Below, one piece after another: positions 1 to 14,700 of a stretch of 64,000 bases of DNA. Position numbers and translations under genes: made by a program. This DNA comes from Chitinophaga niastensis (GTDB taxonomy: Bacteria > Bacteroidota > Bacteroidia > Chitinophagales > Chitinophagaceae). The stretch covers positions 434,001 to 498,000 of the forward strand of contig NZ_PYAW01000004.1 of NCBI RefSeq assembly GCF_003014755.1, read 5' to 3'. The stretch's first letter is position 1; every line of letters begins with the position of its first letter. Under the pieces are notes generated by a model, which was not told the DNA's origin, searched no databases, and worked only from the letters and a program-made list of their open reading frames with translations.

Positions 1-2
1 AT

Positions 3-2760
3 ATTATTACATTGGATGGAGATAAGGACATCATCAGCCAATATCCGGCCACTGTACCAAATCTCACTTACACTGGTCATCAACTCGCGTATGTAATTTA
101 TACTTCCGGTTCTACCGGCCTCCCCAAAGGGGTAATGATTGAACACAATGGGGTGGCAAACCTTGTTAACTGGCACAATGCTACTTACGGGGTAACTGCT
201 GCCAGTAAAGCTACAGCTGCCGCCGGTATGGGCTTTGACGCTTTCGGATGGGAAGTGTGGCCATATTTATGCAAAGGCGCTGCTGTAAATATCCTGAATG
301 ATGAAAAACGTTTTTCGCTAACAGCTATTGTAAATTTATTTAGGGAAGAAGAGATCTCACACGGATTTTTATCTACTGCTTTATTGCATGAATTTATCCG
401 GGAAGCAGGAAATAAATTAACGGCACTGAAATATTTACTCACCGGTGGAGATAAATTAACTGCCATTGATGTGAGTGGTCTTACGTATAAAGTTGTCAAT
501 AACTACGGCCCAACAGAAAATAGTGTAGTTACTACTTATTACCCGTTATCAGCCAGGGATAAGGATGTTACGCCGGTGATAGGCAGGCCGGTGAGCAATA
601 CTAAAATATACATTATCAATAGTCATACACAATTATCTCCAGTAGGTGTACCCGGAGAAATTTGTATTGCGGGTAAAGGAGTATCGCGCGGTTATTTGAA
701 TCGCCCGGAACTGACAGCAGAAAAATTTATTGCCAATCCTTTTGATGTGCAGGGAGGTAACCTGTACAGAACCGGTGATCTGGGCAGATGGCAGCCGGAT
801 GGCAACATCGAATACCTGGGAAGGATAGACGACCAGGTAAAAATCCGTGGCTACCGCATAGAGCTGGGTGAAATAGAAAATGTATTGCAGCAATGCAACC
901 TGGTAAAACAGGCGGTGGTGCTGGCAAAAGAAGATCATAGTGGTCACAGGAATAAACGGTTGGTAGGGTACATCGTGCCCGCCAACCTCTTTGACAAGGA
1001 AGGTATTATTGCTTTCCTGAAACAGCAGCTGCCGGATTATATGATACCTGCACTGTTGATCCCATTGGAGAAACTGCCATTAACGGCAAATGGAAAAATT
1101 GATAAAAAAGCACTGCCGGATACTGACGCAGAGGCACTGCTCACCAATGCATATGTAGCACCGAGAAATGCCACCGAACAAGGACTGGCAACCATCTGGC
1201 AGGAGTTGTTAGGTGTATCACGTGTAGGCATACACGACAATTTCTTTGAACTGGGCGGCGACTCTATCATCACGATACAGGTAGTCAGCCGCGCTAAACG
1301 TGCCGGCTATGAATTGCAGCCCAGAGATTTGTTTTTACACCAAACCATTGCAGCACTGGCTGTTTTACTATCGTCCCGTAAAAGCACTGCTACGGCAGGT
1401 GAACAAGGTTTATTAACGGGTCATAGCGGGTTATTGCCAATCCAGCAATGGTATTTTAATACAGGTGCTGCGGTAACGGTACCTTTTAATCAGAGTGTTT
1501 TATTATCGATAGATAAAAGCGTAGATACGTCTGCGTTAGATGCAGCCATCAGCGGGTTAGTAGATTACCATGATGCGCTGCGATTTGTTTATACGCCCTC
1601 AAATAACGGCTGGCAGCAGCTGTACGGATCTGCCGAAGGCAGGTTGGAAATAGCAGATCTGCAGGCGGTATCTCCGGATAACCTGGCCAACGGGGTGGCA
1701 GAGCAGGCCAATCATTACCAGCAAAGCCTGCAAATAGAGAAAGGTATCCTGATCCGTGCTGTATTGCTGTTAACACCTGCCAGCGAATCGCGTAACCGTT
1801 TATTGATAGTAGTGCATCACCTGGCGGTAGACGGCGTATCCTGGCGTATCCTGCTGGAAGACCTGGAGCTGTTGCTGAAAAATGATCCGCATAAAAATGC
1901 AGTAGATATTTTGGGTCGTAAGAGTAGTTCTTACCGGCAGTGGTTTACTGCGCTGGCAAATTATGGGCAGCGTCATCGTGTATTAACCCAGGAAGATTAC
2001 TGGAAGCGGGTGGTAGCAGGTTATGTTCCGCTGCAAACAGATAAAATATATAAAGGGCAATTAACGGTATCGGATACCGGCTCGCATACACTTCGTTTGG
2101 GAACGCTGCAAACACAACGATTGTTACAGGAAGTACCACGTGCTTATCATACCGCTATCAACGATGTTTTGTTATGTGCACTGGCATTGACCGTCTCAGC
2201 ATGGAATAAATCGTCTAAGGTGGTGATAGGCATGGAAGGGCACGGACGGGAGGATATTGCAAAGGATATAGATACCAGCCGCACTATTGGCTGGTTTACA
2301 AATATGTATCCTGTATTGCTGGAAGTAGCCGCCGGTAGTGGGCCGCAGGCCTCACTGAAAGCGGTGAAGGAACAGCTGCGGCAGGTACCGGATAAAGGGC
2401 TGGGATATGGCATACTGAAATACATTCAGCAGGCACCCGATTTACAGGGTAAAGATCCCTGGGATATTGTATTTAATTATCTGGGACAGTCAGATAATAC
2501 AGTGAAACAGGATGGTTATCTGGGAATGGCACCGGAATCTTCCGGAACAGATACCGGCACAGATTTTCCTATGCAGCATAAATTAGCTGTTACCGGTATG
2601 GTACAGGGAGCTGAACTCATTTTGCAATGGGAATACAGCAACAAACATTATGCAGCTGCGGGCATAGAAAAACTGGCCACTGCTTATTTATCAAATCTTA
2701 CATTACTAATAGACCACTGCGTTGAACAGGCAACACAGGCTACCATATATACACCTTCCG
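3..2760 (+). other. NRPS module 1: A(Leu)-T-E, partial at 5' side
   Basis: A-domain motifs visible are YTSGSTGLPKG, FDAFGWE, YGPTEN, YRTGDL and NGKIDKKAL. Aligning by hand to GrsA gives the pocket DAWFLGNVVK, which is the classical leucine code as I recall it. The carrier motif is LGGDS, the form usually found in front of epimerase domains. The E domain follows at about 1400-2730, so the residue should enter the chain as D-Leu. The C domain of this module lies outside the window. Confidence 0.85.
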
Positions 2761-5700
2761 ATTATGGGCTGGGTACAGAAGTGAGTAACGAAGAGCTGGA
2801 TGAGTTCCTGGATGCGGACTACAAGGGCGCTCCACGCCGTAGCCAGGTAACAGGATTGTACCGGTTAAGCGGTTTGCAGGAAGGTATGCTGTTTCATAGT
2901 TTATACGATGCAGCCGGAAGTACCTATGTAGAGCAGTTTAGTTGTGATTTATCTGGTTTGCAGGAAGATTTTTTCCGTCAGAGCTGGGATCATTTATTGC
3001 AGCAACACAGCATTCTGAGAAGTGGTTTTTATCATGATGTATTTCCTGTTCCGGTGCAATGTGTGTACCGCGAAGTGAATATGCCGGTGCATGTGCTGGA
3101 CTATCGTCATATGGCGGAAGGTGAACAGGCACAAGCGGTGAAGGACTATGAAGCCGCAGACAGCCAGAAAGGATTTGATTTAAAGGAAGCGCCATTAATG
3201 CGTATTAGTTTGCTGCGCCTGAAAGACGACACTTACCGGATGTTATGGACTTCTCATCATATTTTGTATGACGGATGGTCATTGCCCGTGATGATAGAGG
3301 AATTGCTGAACACTTACGAATCACTGGCAACAGGAAAGCCCGTTGTTGCAAGCGCGGAAGATCGTTTTGAAGATTATATCCGTTACCAGGAGCGACTGGA
3401 TAAAGAGCAGGAAGAACAGTACTGGCGTGGTTATCTGAAAGGATTAGAAAAAGGCAGCCTGTTACCATTTATTGGAGCTACTGCTAAACTGACAAAAGGT
3501 GGCGGCAACTTTAAAGAGAGGATATTCAAATTAGATACCGCTACAACTGCCCACCTGACTCATTTTGCACAGCAACACCACATTACACAGAATACGCTGA
3601 TGCAAGGCGTGTGGGCGTACCTGTTATACCGTTATTCGGGTCATAAAGATGTAGCTTATGGTATTACCGTATCCGGTCGCCCGGAAGATTTGCCTGGCGT
3701 GGAACAACGGGTAGGCTTGTACATTAATACGTTGCCATTATATACCGTAGTAGATCCATCACTGGAAATAGTATCCTGGTTACAGGCATTACAAACGAGT
3801 CAGCTGATGAGCCGCGAATACCAATATACCGGTCTGAATGAAATTCAGCGCTGGACAAATATTCCGGGTGAACTGTTTGATAGCACTATTACTTTCCAGA
3901 ATTATCCGATAAATGAAGTAGTAGATGCAAAAACATGGCAGTTGCAGGTAAGTGATGTAGAAACACATCCGCATACCAACTATCCGTTAACCATTATCAT
4001 GGGTATTACGGCAGAAACTACTTTAATATTTACCTACAATAATGATTTGCTGTCTGATTATTTTATTGAAAAAATAGCCGGGCATTTTGAGCAGGTAATA
4101 GGGCAAATCATCAACAGGCAGGCAGAAAAAATAGGGGAGATAGCTCTGCTCACATCAGCGGAACGGCAGGAACTGAAAGTGGCATTTAATAACAACATAA
4201 CTGCTCCTTCTAAAGAACAGTCTTTTGTTGACCTGTTTGAAACGCAGGCTGCCCTTACACCACAGGCTACTGCACTCGTCTTTGAAGAAGAGCTGTTGAC
4301 TTACCAGGAACTGGATGAACGTTCCGGCCGGTTGGCTAATTACCTGCGCAGTAAAGGCGTTATCGCCAATACACTGGTACCGCTTTGCATAGAACGCTCC
4401 ACAGATATGATCGTGGGTATATTAGGTATCCTGAAGGCAGGAGGTGCTTATGTGCCCATAGAACCGGATTTCCCGGCAGAGAGAATAAAATACATGCTGG
4501 AAGATACCCATGCAACGGTAATTGTGAGCAGCAGCGCCTGCAGGGAACTGCTACCAGTAACAGCAGCGATGCAGGTAGTGGCGCTCGATGACGACAGCCA
4601 CGCTATTAACAAGTGTTCCCCTATTGCGCCGGCAATACATCCTGTGCCGGATCAGTTGTTGTATGTAATTTATACTTCCGGTAGTACAGGTACACCCAAA
4701 GGGGTAATGGTGACACATGGCAACCTGGCGGATTATGTAGCCGGGTTACAGGTGAAGCTGGATATCAACAGTTGCCGTTCCTTTGGTTTGCTGTCCAGTA
4801 TTGCGACGGATCTTGGGAACACTGTTTTATACAGTTCGTTAGTAGCAGGTGCTGCGTTGCACCTGTTCTCCAAAGCTGCTATCAACGACGCGGAGGCACT
4901 GTATACTTATTTTGAAAGGTACCCGATCGATTGTATAAAAATAGTACCCTCTCACTGGAAAGCATTATCAGCACCAGGGAGGTTATTGTTGCCCCAAAAA
5001 TTACTCGTCTTTGGTGGGGAAGCGCTGGGAGTTGCTGTGGTGGATAGTATACGGGATTCAAATGCTGCTTGCACCGTTGTGAATCACTACGGCCCAACGG
5101 AAACGACTATAGGGAAATTACTCCATGTAGTAGATCCGGCCGGCATATATGAACAGGTGATCCCGATCGGGAAACCATTTTCCAATACCCGTATTTATGT
5201 GTTAAATCAGGAAGGGCAGCCATGTCCTGTAGGCGTACCCGGTGAATTGTATATCGGTGGAGATGGAGTTGCGTTGGGCTATTTAAACAATCCGGAACTG
5301 ACTGCCAGCCGGTTTATCACAGATCCATTTTCCACTGCTGATCAAACAAAATTATATCGTACCGGTGACCTGGTGAAATGCCGGCCGGATGGCAATATTG
5401 TTTTCCTGGGCCGTGTAGATGACCAGGTAAAGATCCGTGGCTACCGCGTAGAACCGGGAGAAATCAGTCGCGTATTAAGTGGTTGTGAGCAGGTGAGCCA
5501 GGCGGTGGTAATTGCGCGGGAAGACAGTAGCGGTAATAAGCGGTTGATCGGTTACATTATACCGGCAGCAAATTTCGATAAAGAGGCTGTGATCACTTAT
5601 CTGCGGGAGCAATTACCGGAACACATGATCCCGGCAGTACTCGTAGTAATAGATTATTTCCCGCTGCTGCCCAATGGTAAAATTGATAGAAAATCATTAC

Positions 5701-8700
5701 CTGATCCGGAAGTAAATACTACCGCTGTATCGGATTACACTGCACCGGAAACGGATATAGAAAAAAAGCTGGCTGCTATCTGGTCGTTGTTACTGGAAGT
5801 AGATGAAATAAGCGTACACGATGATTTCTTTGCATTAGGAGGGCATTCTTTGCTGGCTATCCGGGTGATATCTGCTATCAGAAAACAGCTGGGCGTGGAA
5901 GTAGCTATAGGAGATGTTTTTGACTATCCTACTATCTTCTCCTTATCTCAACAATTATCACAGCGGTCGGCGCCAACTACCGTACCGGCACTGGTGAGGG
6001 GAGAAAGACCTGCACGCATCCCGCTTTCGTATAGCCAGGAACGTTTGTGGTTTATCGATCAGCTGGAAGGTAGTTTGCATTATCATATTCCAACAGTGTT
6101 GCAGTTGAAAGGGCGTCTCAACCAGGCTGCTTTATCGCATGCCCTGCAAACCATCGTGAATCGACATGAGTCGTTGCGCACAGTGATTGCACAGCAGGAG
6201 GGAATAGCTTACCAGCGTATACTGAACAAAGACCAATGGAAGTTAGGTGTAACACATCATCCGGAGTTCAGGGAAAACAAAACTGCCTTGCAGCATTATA
6301 TACAGCAGCTGGTAGAAACGCCATTTGATCTTACAAATGATCATATGTTGCGGGTAGATGTCATCGTACTGGAAGAAGAGGTGTCTGTATTGGTAGCTAC
6401 CGTGCATCATATCGCCTCCGATGGCTGGTCCACCGGCATTTTAGTACGTGAGCTGGTGGCTTTGTATAACGCATTTGAATCCGGCAGTCATGCGGATTTA
6501 CCCGCGCTGGATATACAGTATGCAGATTATGCCATCTGGCAACGGAACTATTTATCCGGAAAAGTACTGGAAGAAAAGATTGCTTACTGGAAAGATAAAC
6601 TCACGGGTGTACCTGCCCTGAATTTACCTGCGGATTATCCGCGTCCGGCGGTGCAAAGCACACGTGGTGCTATCAGTTTGTTTCAGCTGGACCCTGCCTT
6701 GTCTGCCTCCTTACAAGCTTTGTCGCAGCAACAAGGCAGCACTTTGTTCATGACATTACTGGCGGCATTTAAAGTATTATTATATCGCTACAGCGGGCAG
6801 GAAGACATCTGTGTAGGCAGCTCCATAGCGGGCAGAACACAACAGGAAACAGAGGGGCTGATCGGCTTCTTCATTAATACACTCGCATTACGCAGCGATT
6901 TAAGTAATGCTCCTTCGTTCATACAACTATTACAGCAGGTAAGAGAAACCACTTTAAAAGCATATGGACACCAGGACGTGCCTTTTGAAAAAGTAGTGGA
7001 AGCAGTAGTGAAAGAGCGTGATATCAGCAGAACACCACTGTTCCAGGTGATGTTTGAATTACAGAACGTACCGGATGCGCCTGAGTTCCGCCTGGGAGAG
7101 GTGTTGTTTGAAGCAGCAGGTACCAATCATGTAGCCGCCAAGTTTGATATGAATATCTCCTTGCAGGAAAGTGCTGCGGGATTGTCGGGATACGTAGAAT
7201 ATTGTGTTGATTTATTTAATGAAGAAACGATTGCGCGGTTGCTGGAAAACTACGAACAGTTATTATGGTCTGTGGTAAAAGATCCTGCGGCATCTATCGC
7301 AACATTACCTATGCTGACAGCTGCTGCACAGCAGCAACTGTTGGTGGCATTTAATGATACAGAGGTGCCTTATCCGGCGGATAAAACACTCGTGGAGCTG
7401 TTTACCTTACAGGCGGCACGTACACCTGCAGCGGTGGCATTAAAATTTGGAAACCAGGAATTGGCTTATCATGAGCTGGAAGCAAAGGCCAATACATTGG
7501 CTGGTTTCCTCAGAAGCAAAGGTGTGAAGGAAGATACGCTGGTTCCCATTTGTATAGAGCGGTCGCTGGAAATGGTTGTCGGGATATTGGGTATCCTGAA
7601 GGCTGGCGGCGCCTATGTGCCCATTGATCCGGAATATCCTGCGGAAAGGATACAGTATATGCTGGAGGATTGTAACGCAACAGTGGTGGTGAGCAGTAGT
7701 TATGCGAAACAAAAAATAACAGCAACGATTCCTGTTATTGCATTGGATACGGAATGGGACAGTATGCGGGTAGCAGCGTCTTCACCGCAACCGGCGCCGC
7801 ATCACCTGGCATATGTTATCTATACTTCGGGTTCTACCGGTAAGCCCAAAGGTGTGATGGTAGAACATCGTGGCATGTTAAATCATTTATATGCCAAGAT
7901 CAGTGATCTGAAAATGGATGATAAAACCATCCTGGCCTACACCGCTGCTTACACCTTTGATATTTCGGTATGGCAGATGTTTTCGGCATTGCTGTGCGGA
8001 GGTACTACCATCATCTATCCGGATGAACTGATATTACAACCCGGTGCATTCATCAGCCAGGTAGAGCAGGATCAGGTAACTATCTTAGAGCTGGTGCCTT
8101 CCTATCTGTCTGCTTTGTTGCAGGAAAATACAAACGTCACATTAAAAGCATTGCAATTTTTGCTGGTAACAGGCGAAGTGGTGAGTCAGTATGTGTTGAA
8201 GCAATGGTTTGAACACGCTTATTTTGGTGCTGTTCCGGTGGTAAATGCATATGGTCCTACAGAAGCATCAGATGATATTTGTCATTACTTCATGTATAAC
8301 GTTCCCGCCAGTACGAATATACCTTTGGGTACGCCTATACAAAATTTACATATTCACATACTGGATGGCGCGCAACAGCTTTGCCCCATAGGCGTTCCGG
8401 GAGAGATCTGTGTTTCCGGCATAGGAGTAGCCCGTGGTTATCTGAACCGGCCCGACCTCACCGCTGCTAAATTTATTAAAGATCCTTTTAGTGCGGAAGA
8501 GGAAAGAATGTATAAAACCGGGGATCTGGGCAGATGGCTACAGGATGGAAATATAGAATATTTAGGCAGAATAGATGAGCAGGTAAAGATCCATGGCTAC
8601 CGCATAGAACTGGGAGAAATAGAAAGTGTTTTACAACAGTGTGAAGGCGTAAGCCAGGCGGTGGTATTGGCTAAATCAGAAAATAAGGAACCTCATAGTA

Positions 8701-11700
8701 ATAAGCGGCTGATAGGATACATTGTACCGGAAGGAGATTTTGATAAAGGCGCAGTGCTTTCCTGGCTGAAAGGCAAGCTGCCGGAGTATATGGTGCCATC
8801 GTTGCTTATAGAACTGGAACAATTACCATTAACCGCCAATGGAAAAATTGATAAGAAGGCGTTGCCGGATCTCGATGCAGCGTTGTTAGTAAATGAATAT
8901 ACAGCGCCGCGGAATGAAATGGAACAGGCACTGGCATGCATCTGGCAGGAATTGCTGGGGGTACAACGGGTAGGCATATACGATAATTTCTTTGAGCTGG
9001 GCGGCCACTCTTTAATGGTAATGCGCCTGGTAGCAGCAGTAGGCAAACGATTGAGCGTTGCGTTGCCGGTGAAGGCCATCTTTACACATCCTGTTATCGC
9101 TACTTTAGCAACATACCTGGAAGCGGAAAAAAATAATGGTGTGTTGTTGCCGGTGATCGAAAAACAAACAAGACCCGTACATATTCCGCTGTCATTTAAT
9201 CAGGAACGTTTATGGTTTGTGGATCAGCTGGAAGGAAGTATACATTATCATATTCCTATTGTACTAAGACTGAAAGGTTTGCTGGATAAGGAAGCGCTGG
9301 CAACAGCACTCAACAATATAGTGAGCCGGCATGAAGTGCTCAGAACTGTAATAGAACAGGAAGATGGAAAACCTTATCAGCGCATCCGCAGCGCAGCTGA
9401 TTTTGAGCTATCTGTCACTGATAACCCGGTTTATAAAGATGACCAGCACGCTTTACATCAACAAATAGCTGCTTTGGTGAGTGCGCCTTTTGATTTGTCT
9501 GCGGACTATATGTTGCGGGCCCATCTGATAAAGCTGGCAACTGATGAACATGTACTTGTGATCATTACGCATCATGTTGCCTCTGATGGATTGTCAACCG
9601 GTATTATGGCGCGCGAATTCATAGAAGGTTACAATGCTTGTCTGGCAGGAACACTGCACCAACAGGAACCACTGAAACTGCAATACGCTGACTATGCTAT
9701 CTGGCAGCGGTCTTACCTCGCGGGAGAAACGCTGGATAAGAAACTGGCCTACTGGAAAGACAAGCTGACGGATGTACCGCCATTAAATCTGCCAACAGAC
9801 TTTAAACAGCCTGCCATACAAAGTATGCGCGGTGGCCGTGTAAGCACTGTGGCCAATGAAGGCGTATTGGTACAGTTACAACAACTGAGTCAGCAACAGG
9901 GAACCACCTTGTACATGACATTATTAGCGGCCTTTAAGGTATTGTTATACCGCTACAGCGGGCAAACAGATATTGTAGTGGGCTCTTCTTCGGCAGGACG
10001 CCAGCAACAGGACATAGAAGCGCTGATAGGCTTTTTTATCAATATGCTCACCCTGCGCAGTGATATAAGTGATAACCCGTCTTTTATTGCTTTGCTGCAA
10101 CAGGTAAAACAAACTACACTGGATGCTTTTGAACACCAGGATGTGCCTTTTGAAAAAATAGTAGAAGCAGTGGTGAAAGACAGGGAACACGGCAGACGGC
10201 CACTCTTCCAGGTAATGTTTGTAATGCCCGATAAAGCTGGTAGCAATAATGCGCCCGGGCTAAAGGGAATAACATTATCCCCGGAAATAATATCGCATAG
10301 TACCGCGAGATATAACCTGCTCTTTTCTGTACAGGAAACTTCCGTAGGCTTAAATATAGATGTAGAGTACAGCAAAGACCTCTTCAGAGAAGATACGGTA
10401 GTGCGCATGATGGAACATTTTAAACAGTTGTTGGCTGCCATCGCTGCATCACCGGCTACTCCGGTAGACCTGCTGCCTTTACAAAGTGAAAATGAATACA
10501 AGGCATTGTTGCAGGCATTCGGGAAAGTGGAAGTGCCTTATTCCCGCAACCAGACTTTTGTTGATTGGTTTGCCATACAGGCAGCACGCACGCCTGCTGC
10601 TACTGCACTCGTTTTTGAAGACAAACAGCTAACTTATAAAGAACTGGATGAACGGAGCAATCAGCTTGCGCATTATCTGCACCGCAAAGGAGTGCAGGCT
10701 AATTCACTGGTGCCGCTTTGTATTGCCCGTTCGCTGGATATGATGGTGGGTATCCTGGGCATATTAAAAGCGGGCGCCGCTTATGTACCCATTGAACCGG
10801 ATTTCCCGGCAGAGCGGATACAATACATGCTCTCAGATACCCACGCTACTATCATTGTAAGCAATGATAACAGCAGAGAGGTATTACCTGAAGGTGACGC
10901 CATACAAATTATATCACTGGATGAAGAAGCTATCGTTGCCTGCGATAGAGCTGCACCCGGTACGATCCCTGCTGCAGAACAACTGGCCTATGTTATCTAT
11001 ACTTCCGGCAGTACCGGTACGCCTAAAGGCGTGATGATAACACATCATAACCTGGCAGACTATTTAGCCGGATTGCAGGCACATATACCGGTAGCCGGTT
11101 GCCGCTCTTTCGGGTTGCTTTCCAGCATTGCTACGGACCTGGGTAATACGGTGTTATTTACTGCATTGATGACGGGCGGTGCATTACACTTGTTCTCCAA
11201 AGCAGCTATCAACGATGCTGCTGCAATGCTTACTTATTTTGAGCAGCATATCATTGATTGTATTAAGATCGTACCATCGCACTGGAAGGCACTTTCAGAC
11301 CAGGATCGTTTATTACTCCCTGAAAAATTACTGGTATTTGGCGGAGAGGCATTGGAAGCAGCGGTGATTGAAAATATCCGTGCGGCAGGTACTCACTGCA
11401 CAGTTGTTAATCACTATGGTCCAACGGAAACGACTATAGGAAAATTACTGCACGTGGTAGATCCCCAACGTATTTATCCGGATGTGGTACCCATAGGGAA
11501 AGCATTTTCGAATACAAATATTTATGTGGTGAGTCCTGCCGGACAACCATGCCCGGTAGGTGTTCCCGGAGAATTATATATCGGGGGAGAAGGGGTTGCT
11601 TTAGGCTATCTCAATAATCCGGAACTAACAGACAGTAAGTTTATTAAAAATATTTTCTCACCGGAAGCAGCAACAAAATTATATCGCACAGGCGATCTCG

Positions 11701-14700
11701 TAAAGTATCTGCCTGATGGAAATATCATATTCCTTGGACGTGTGGATGACCAGGTAAAAATTCGTGGTTATCGCATAGAACCGGGCGAAATCAGCCGGGT
11801 GCTTGAACAATGTGAAGAAGTAAGCCAGGGCGTAGTGATAGCACGGGAAGACAACAGCGGCAATAAACGATTGATCGGTTATGTGATACCGCAGGGTACA
11901 TTTGATAAAACTGCCATTCTTTCTTATCTGAAAGCGCAGTTGCCGGAATACATGATACCGGCAACATTGGTGGAAATGGAGCAGTTCCCGCTGTTGCCCA
12001 ATGGAAAAATTAATAAGAAAGCATTACCGGATCCCGATGCTGCTGATGCTGGCGGTGAAGGTTATGTAGCACCTTCCAACCCAACAGAGGAGCGGTTGGC
12101 CGCTATCTGGTCAGCATTGCTGGAAATAGAACAGGTAGGTATACACGATGATTTCTTCGCCCTGGGAGGCCATTCCCTGCTGGCTATACGGGTAATATCT
12201 GCTATCCGTAAGCAATTGGGTGCAGAAGTATCTATCGGAGATATATTTGATTATCCAACGATCTCGTCTTTATCTCAACAGCTGGCGGGTCGCATGGCGC
12301 CATCCGCAGTACCTGCACTGGTAAAACAGGAAAGACCGGCGCATATTCCGCTTTCGTATAGCCAGGAACGTTTGTGGTTTATTGATCAGCTGGAAGGTAG
12401 TATTCATTATCATGTTCCCAATGTGTTGCACCTGAAAGGTTCGCTTAATAAGGCGGCACTATCTCATGCGCTGCAGGCAACTGTCAACCGCCATGAAGTA
12501 TTGCGTACTGTAATAGAGCAGGAAGAAGGTACACCATATCAGCGTATCCTGAACAAGGGTCAATGGCAGTTAACCATTACAGATGAGCAGGTATATAAAG
12601 AAAACAAAGCGGCATTGCAGCAATACGTACGTCAGCTGGTGGACGCACCATTTGATCTGTCGGCCGATCATAAGTTACGCGCACATTTAATTATACTGGA
12701 GGAAGATGAATATTTACTGGTGGCCACCCTGCATCATATTGCATCAGATGGTTGGTCTACCGGAATTATTATAAGAGAACTGGTAGCGTTATACAATGCT
12801 TACGTTGCTAACCGCGAAGTGCAGTTGCCGGTATTGGAAGTGCAATACGCTGATTATGCTATCTGGCAGCGAAACTATTTGTCGGGTAAGGTATTGGAAG
12901 AAAAGATTGCTTACTGGAAAGATAAATTATCAGGTACTACCGTATTAAATTTGCCGCTTGATTACCCACGTCCGGCGGTACAAAGTTTACAGGGAGGCAG
13001 CGTTACGTTTAGCCTTGACCGTGATCTCTGTGAGCAGTTGCAGCAATTGTCGCGGCAACAGGGAACTACCTTCTTTATGACTTTGCTGGCAGCCTTCAAA
13101 ACGTTACTGTATCGCTACACTGGTCAGGAAGATATTTGTATCGGTATACCTATCGCTGGCAGAACAAGACAGGAGATAGAAGGGCTCCTCGGGTTCTTTA
13201 TTAATACACTGGCGCTGCGCAGTGACCTGAGTAATAATCCGTCCTTTACAGCACTATTGCAACAGGTAAAACAAACTACATTGGGTGCCTACGAACACCA
13301 GGATGTTCCTTTTGAAAAAGTGGTGGAAGCAGTAGTAACAGAAAGAAGCCTGGAAAGAAGCCCGCTGTTCCAGGTGTTATTCTCCCTGGAAAATACACCG
13401 GATGCACCGGATATGGTATTGGATGGATTGGAATTGTTGCCGGCAGGTGTAGACAATATCACCGCACCTTTTGATCTGACAGTATCTTTACAGGAAGGCG
13501 CCACCGGACTTCGCGGGTCTATCGCCTATTGTGTGGACCTGTTTAAGGAAGCTACTATCATCCGGCTGATCAGTCATTTTGAAATGCTGTTGCGTGCCAT
13601 CGTAAATGATCCGGCACAGCAGATAGCTACATTGCCCATGCTGCCGGTGGCTGAAGAACAGCAGTTACTGCATGCATTTAACAACACGGCAACTGACTAT
13701 CCGCAACAAACATTTGTAACACTCTTTGATGCGCAGGCCACGGCTACGCCGGATGCCATCGCCATTGAATTTGAAGGAACCACATTAACATATGCTGCGC
13801 TGAATAAAAAAGCGAATCAGCTGGCGCACTATTTAAGAAGCCACGGTGTAAGAGAAGATGTGTTGGTGCCGGTTTGCCTGGAAAGATCGTTAAATATGGT
13901 AGTCGCCATATTGGGTGTATTAAAAGCTGGGGGTGCTTATGTACCAATAGATCCCGCCTATCCTGCAGACAGGGTCAATTATATGCTCCGGGATACCGGT
14001 GGTTTATTGCTGCTAACAGATGATAGCTGTAAAAATGCATTACCCGCTTATACAGCAGCACACATGATCATATTGGATCAGGAGCATGCTGTCATCAGTG
14101 GGTATCCGGAAACAGCATTACCTGATGCGCCGTTAATGCATCACCTGGCCTATGTTATTTATACTTCCGGTTCTACCGGCATGCCAAAAGGAGTGATGAT
14201 AGCACATCAATCGCTGTCTAATTTCCTCTGCTCCATGAAGCAAACACTTCATCTCAACGCTTCCTGCAGCTTACTGGCGGTCACTACTTTTTGTTTTGAT
14301 ATTGCTTACCTGGAACTTTTCCTGCCATTACTGGCAGGAGGTAAAGTAATAGTAGCCACCAGGGAAACTGCTGCGGATGCTTTTCTGCTGATGAAACAAT
14401 TAGCATTACAACAGCCGTCTTATATGCAGGCTACGCCTGCTACCTGGCAGATGCTGACAGATGCGGGATGGGAGAACAAAGAGCAGATCACCATTTTAGC
14501 AGGTGGGGAAGCTATTAAACCGGAACTGAAAAATAAACTCGTACAATTAAGTGAGCAGTCTGTATGGAACCTGTATGGACCTACAGAGGCTACCATTTGG
14601 GCTACCATAAAGGAATTGAAGCTGGAAGCACCTGTTACTATCGGACAGCCATTAGGCAATACGGAAATCTATATTTTGGATAAGGCAAGGCAGCTGGCAC

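Noticed and set aside
10000..10500. 182-aa minus-strand frame inside the NRPS
   Set aside because: It arises from the reading-frame bias of the conserved C-domain sequence; similar antisense frames recur at each module.
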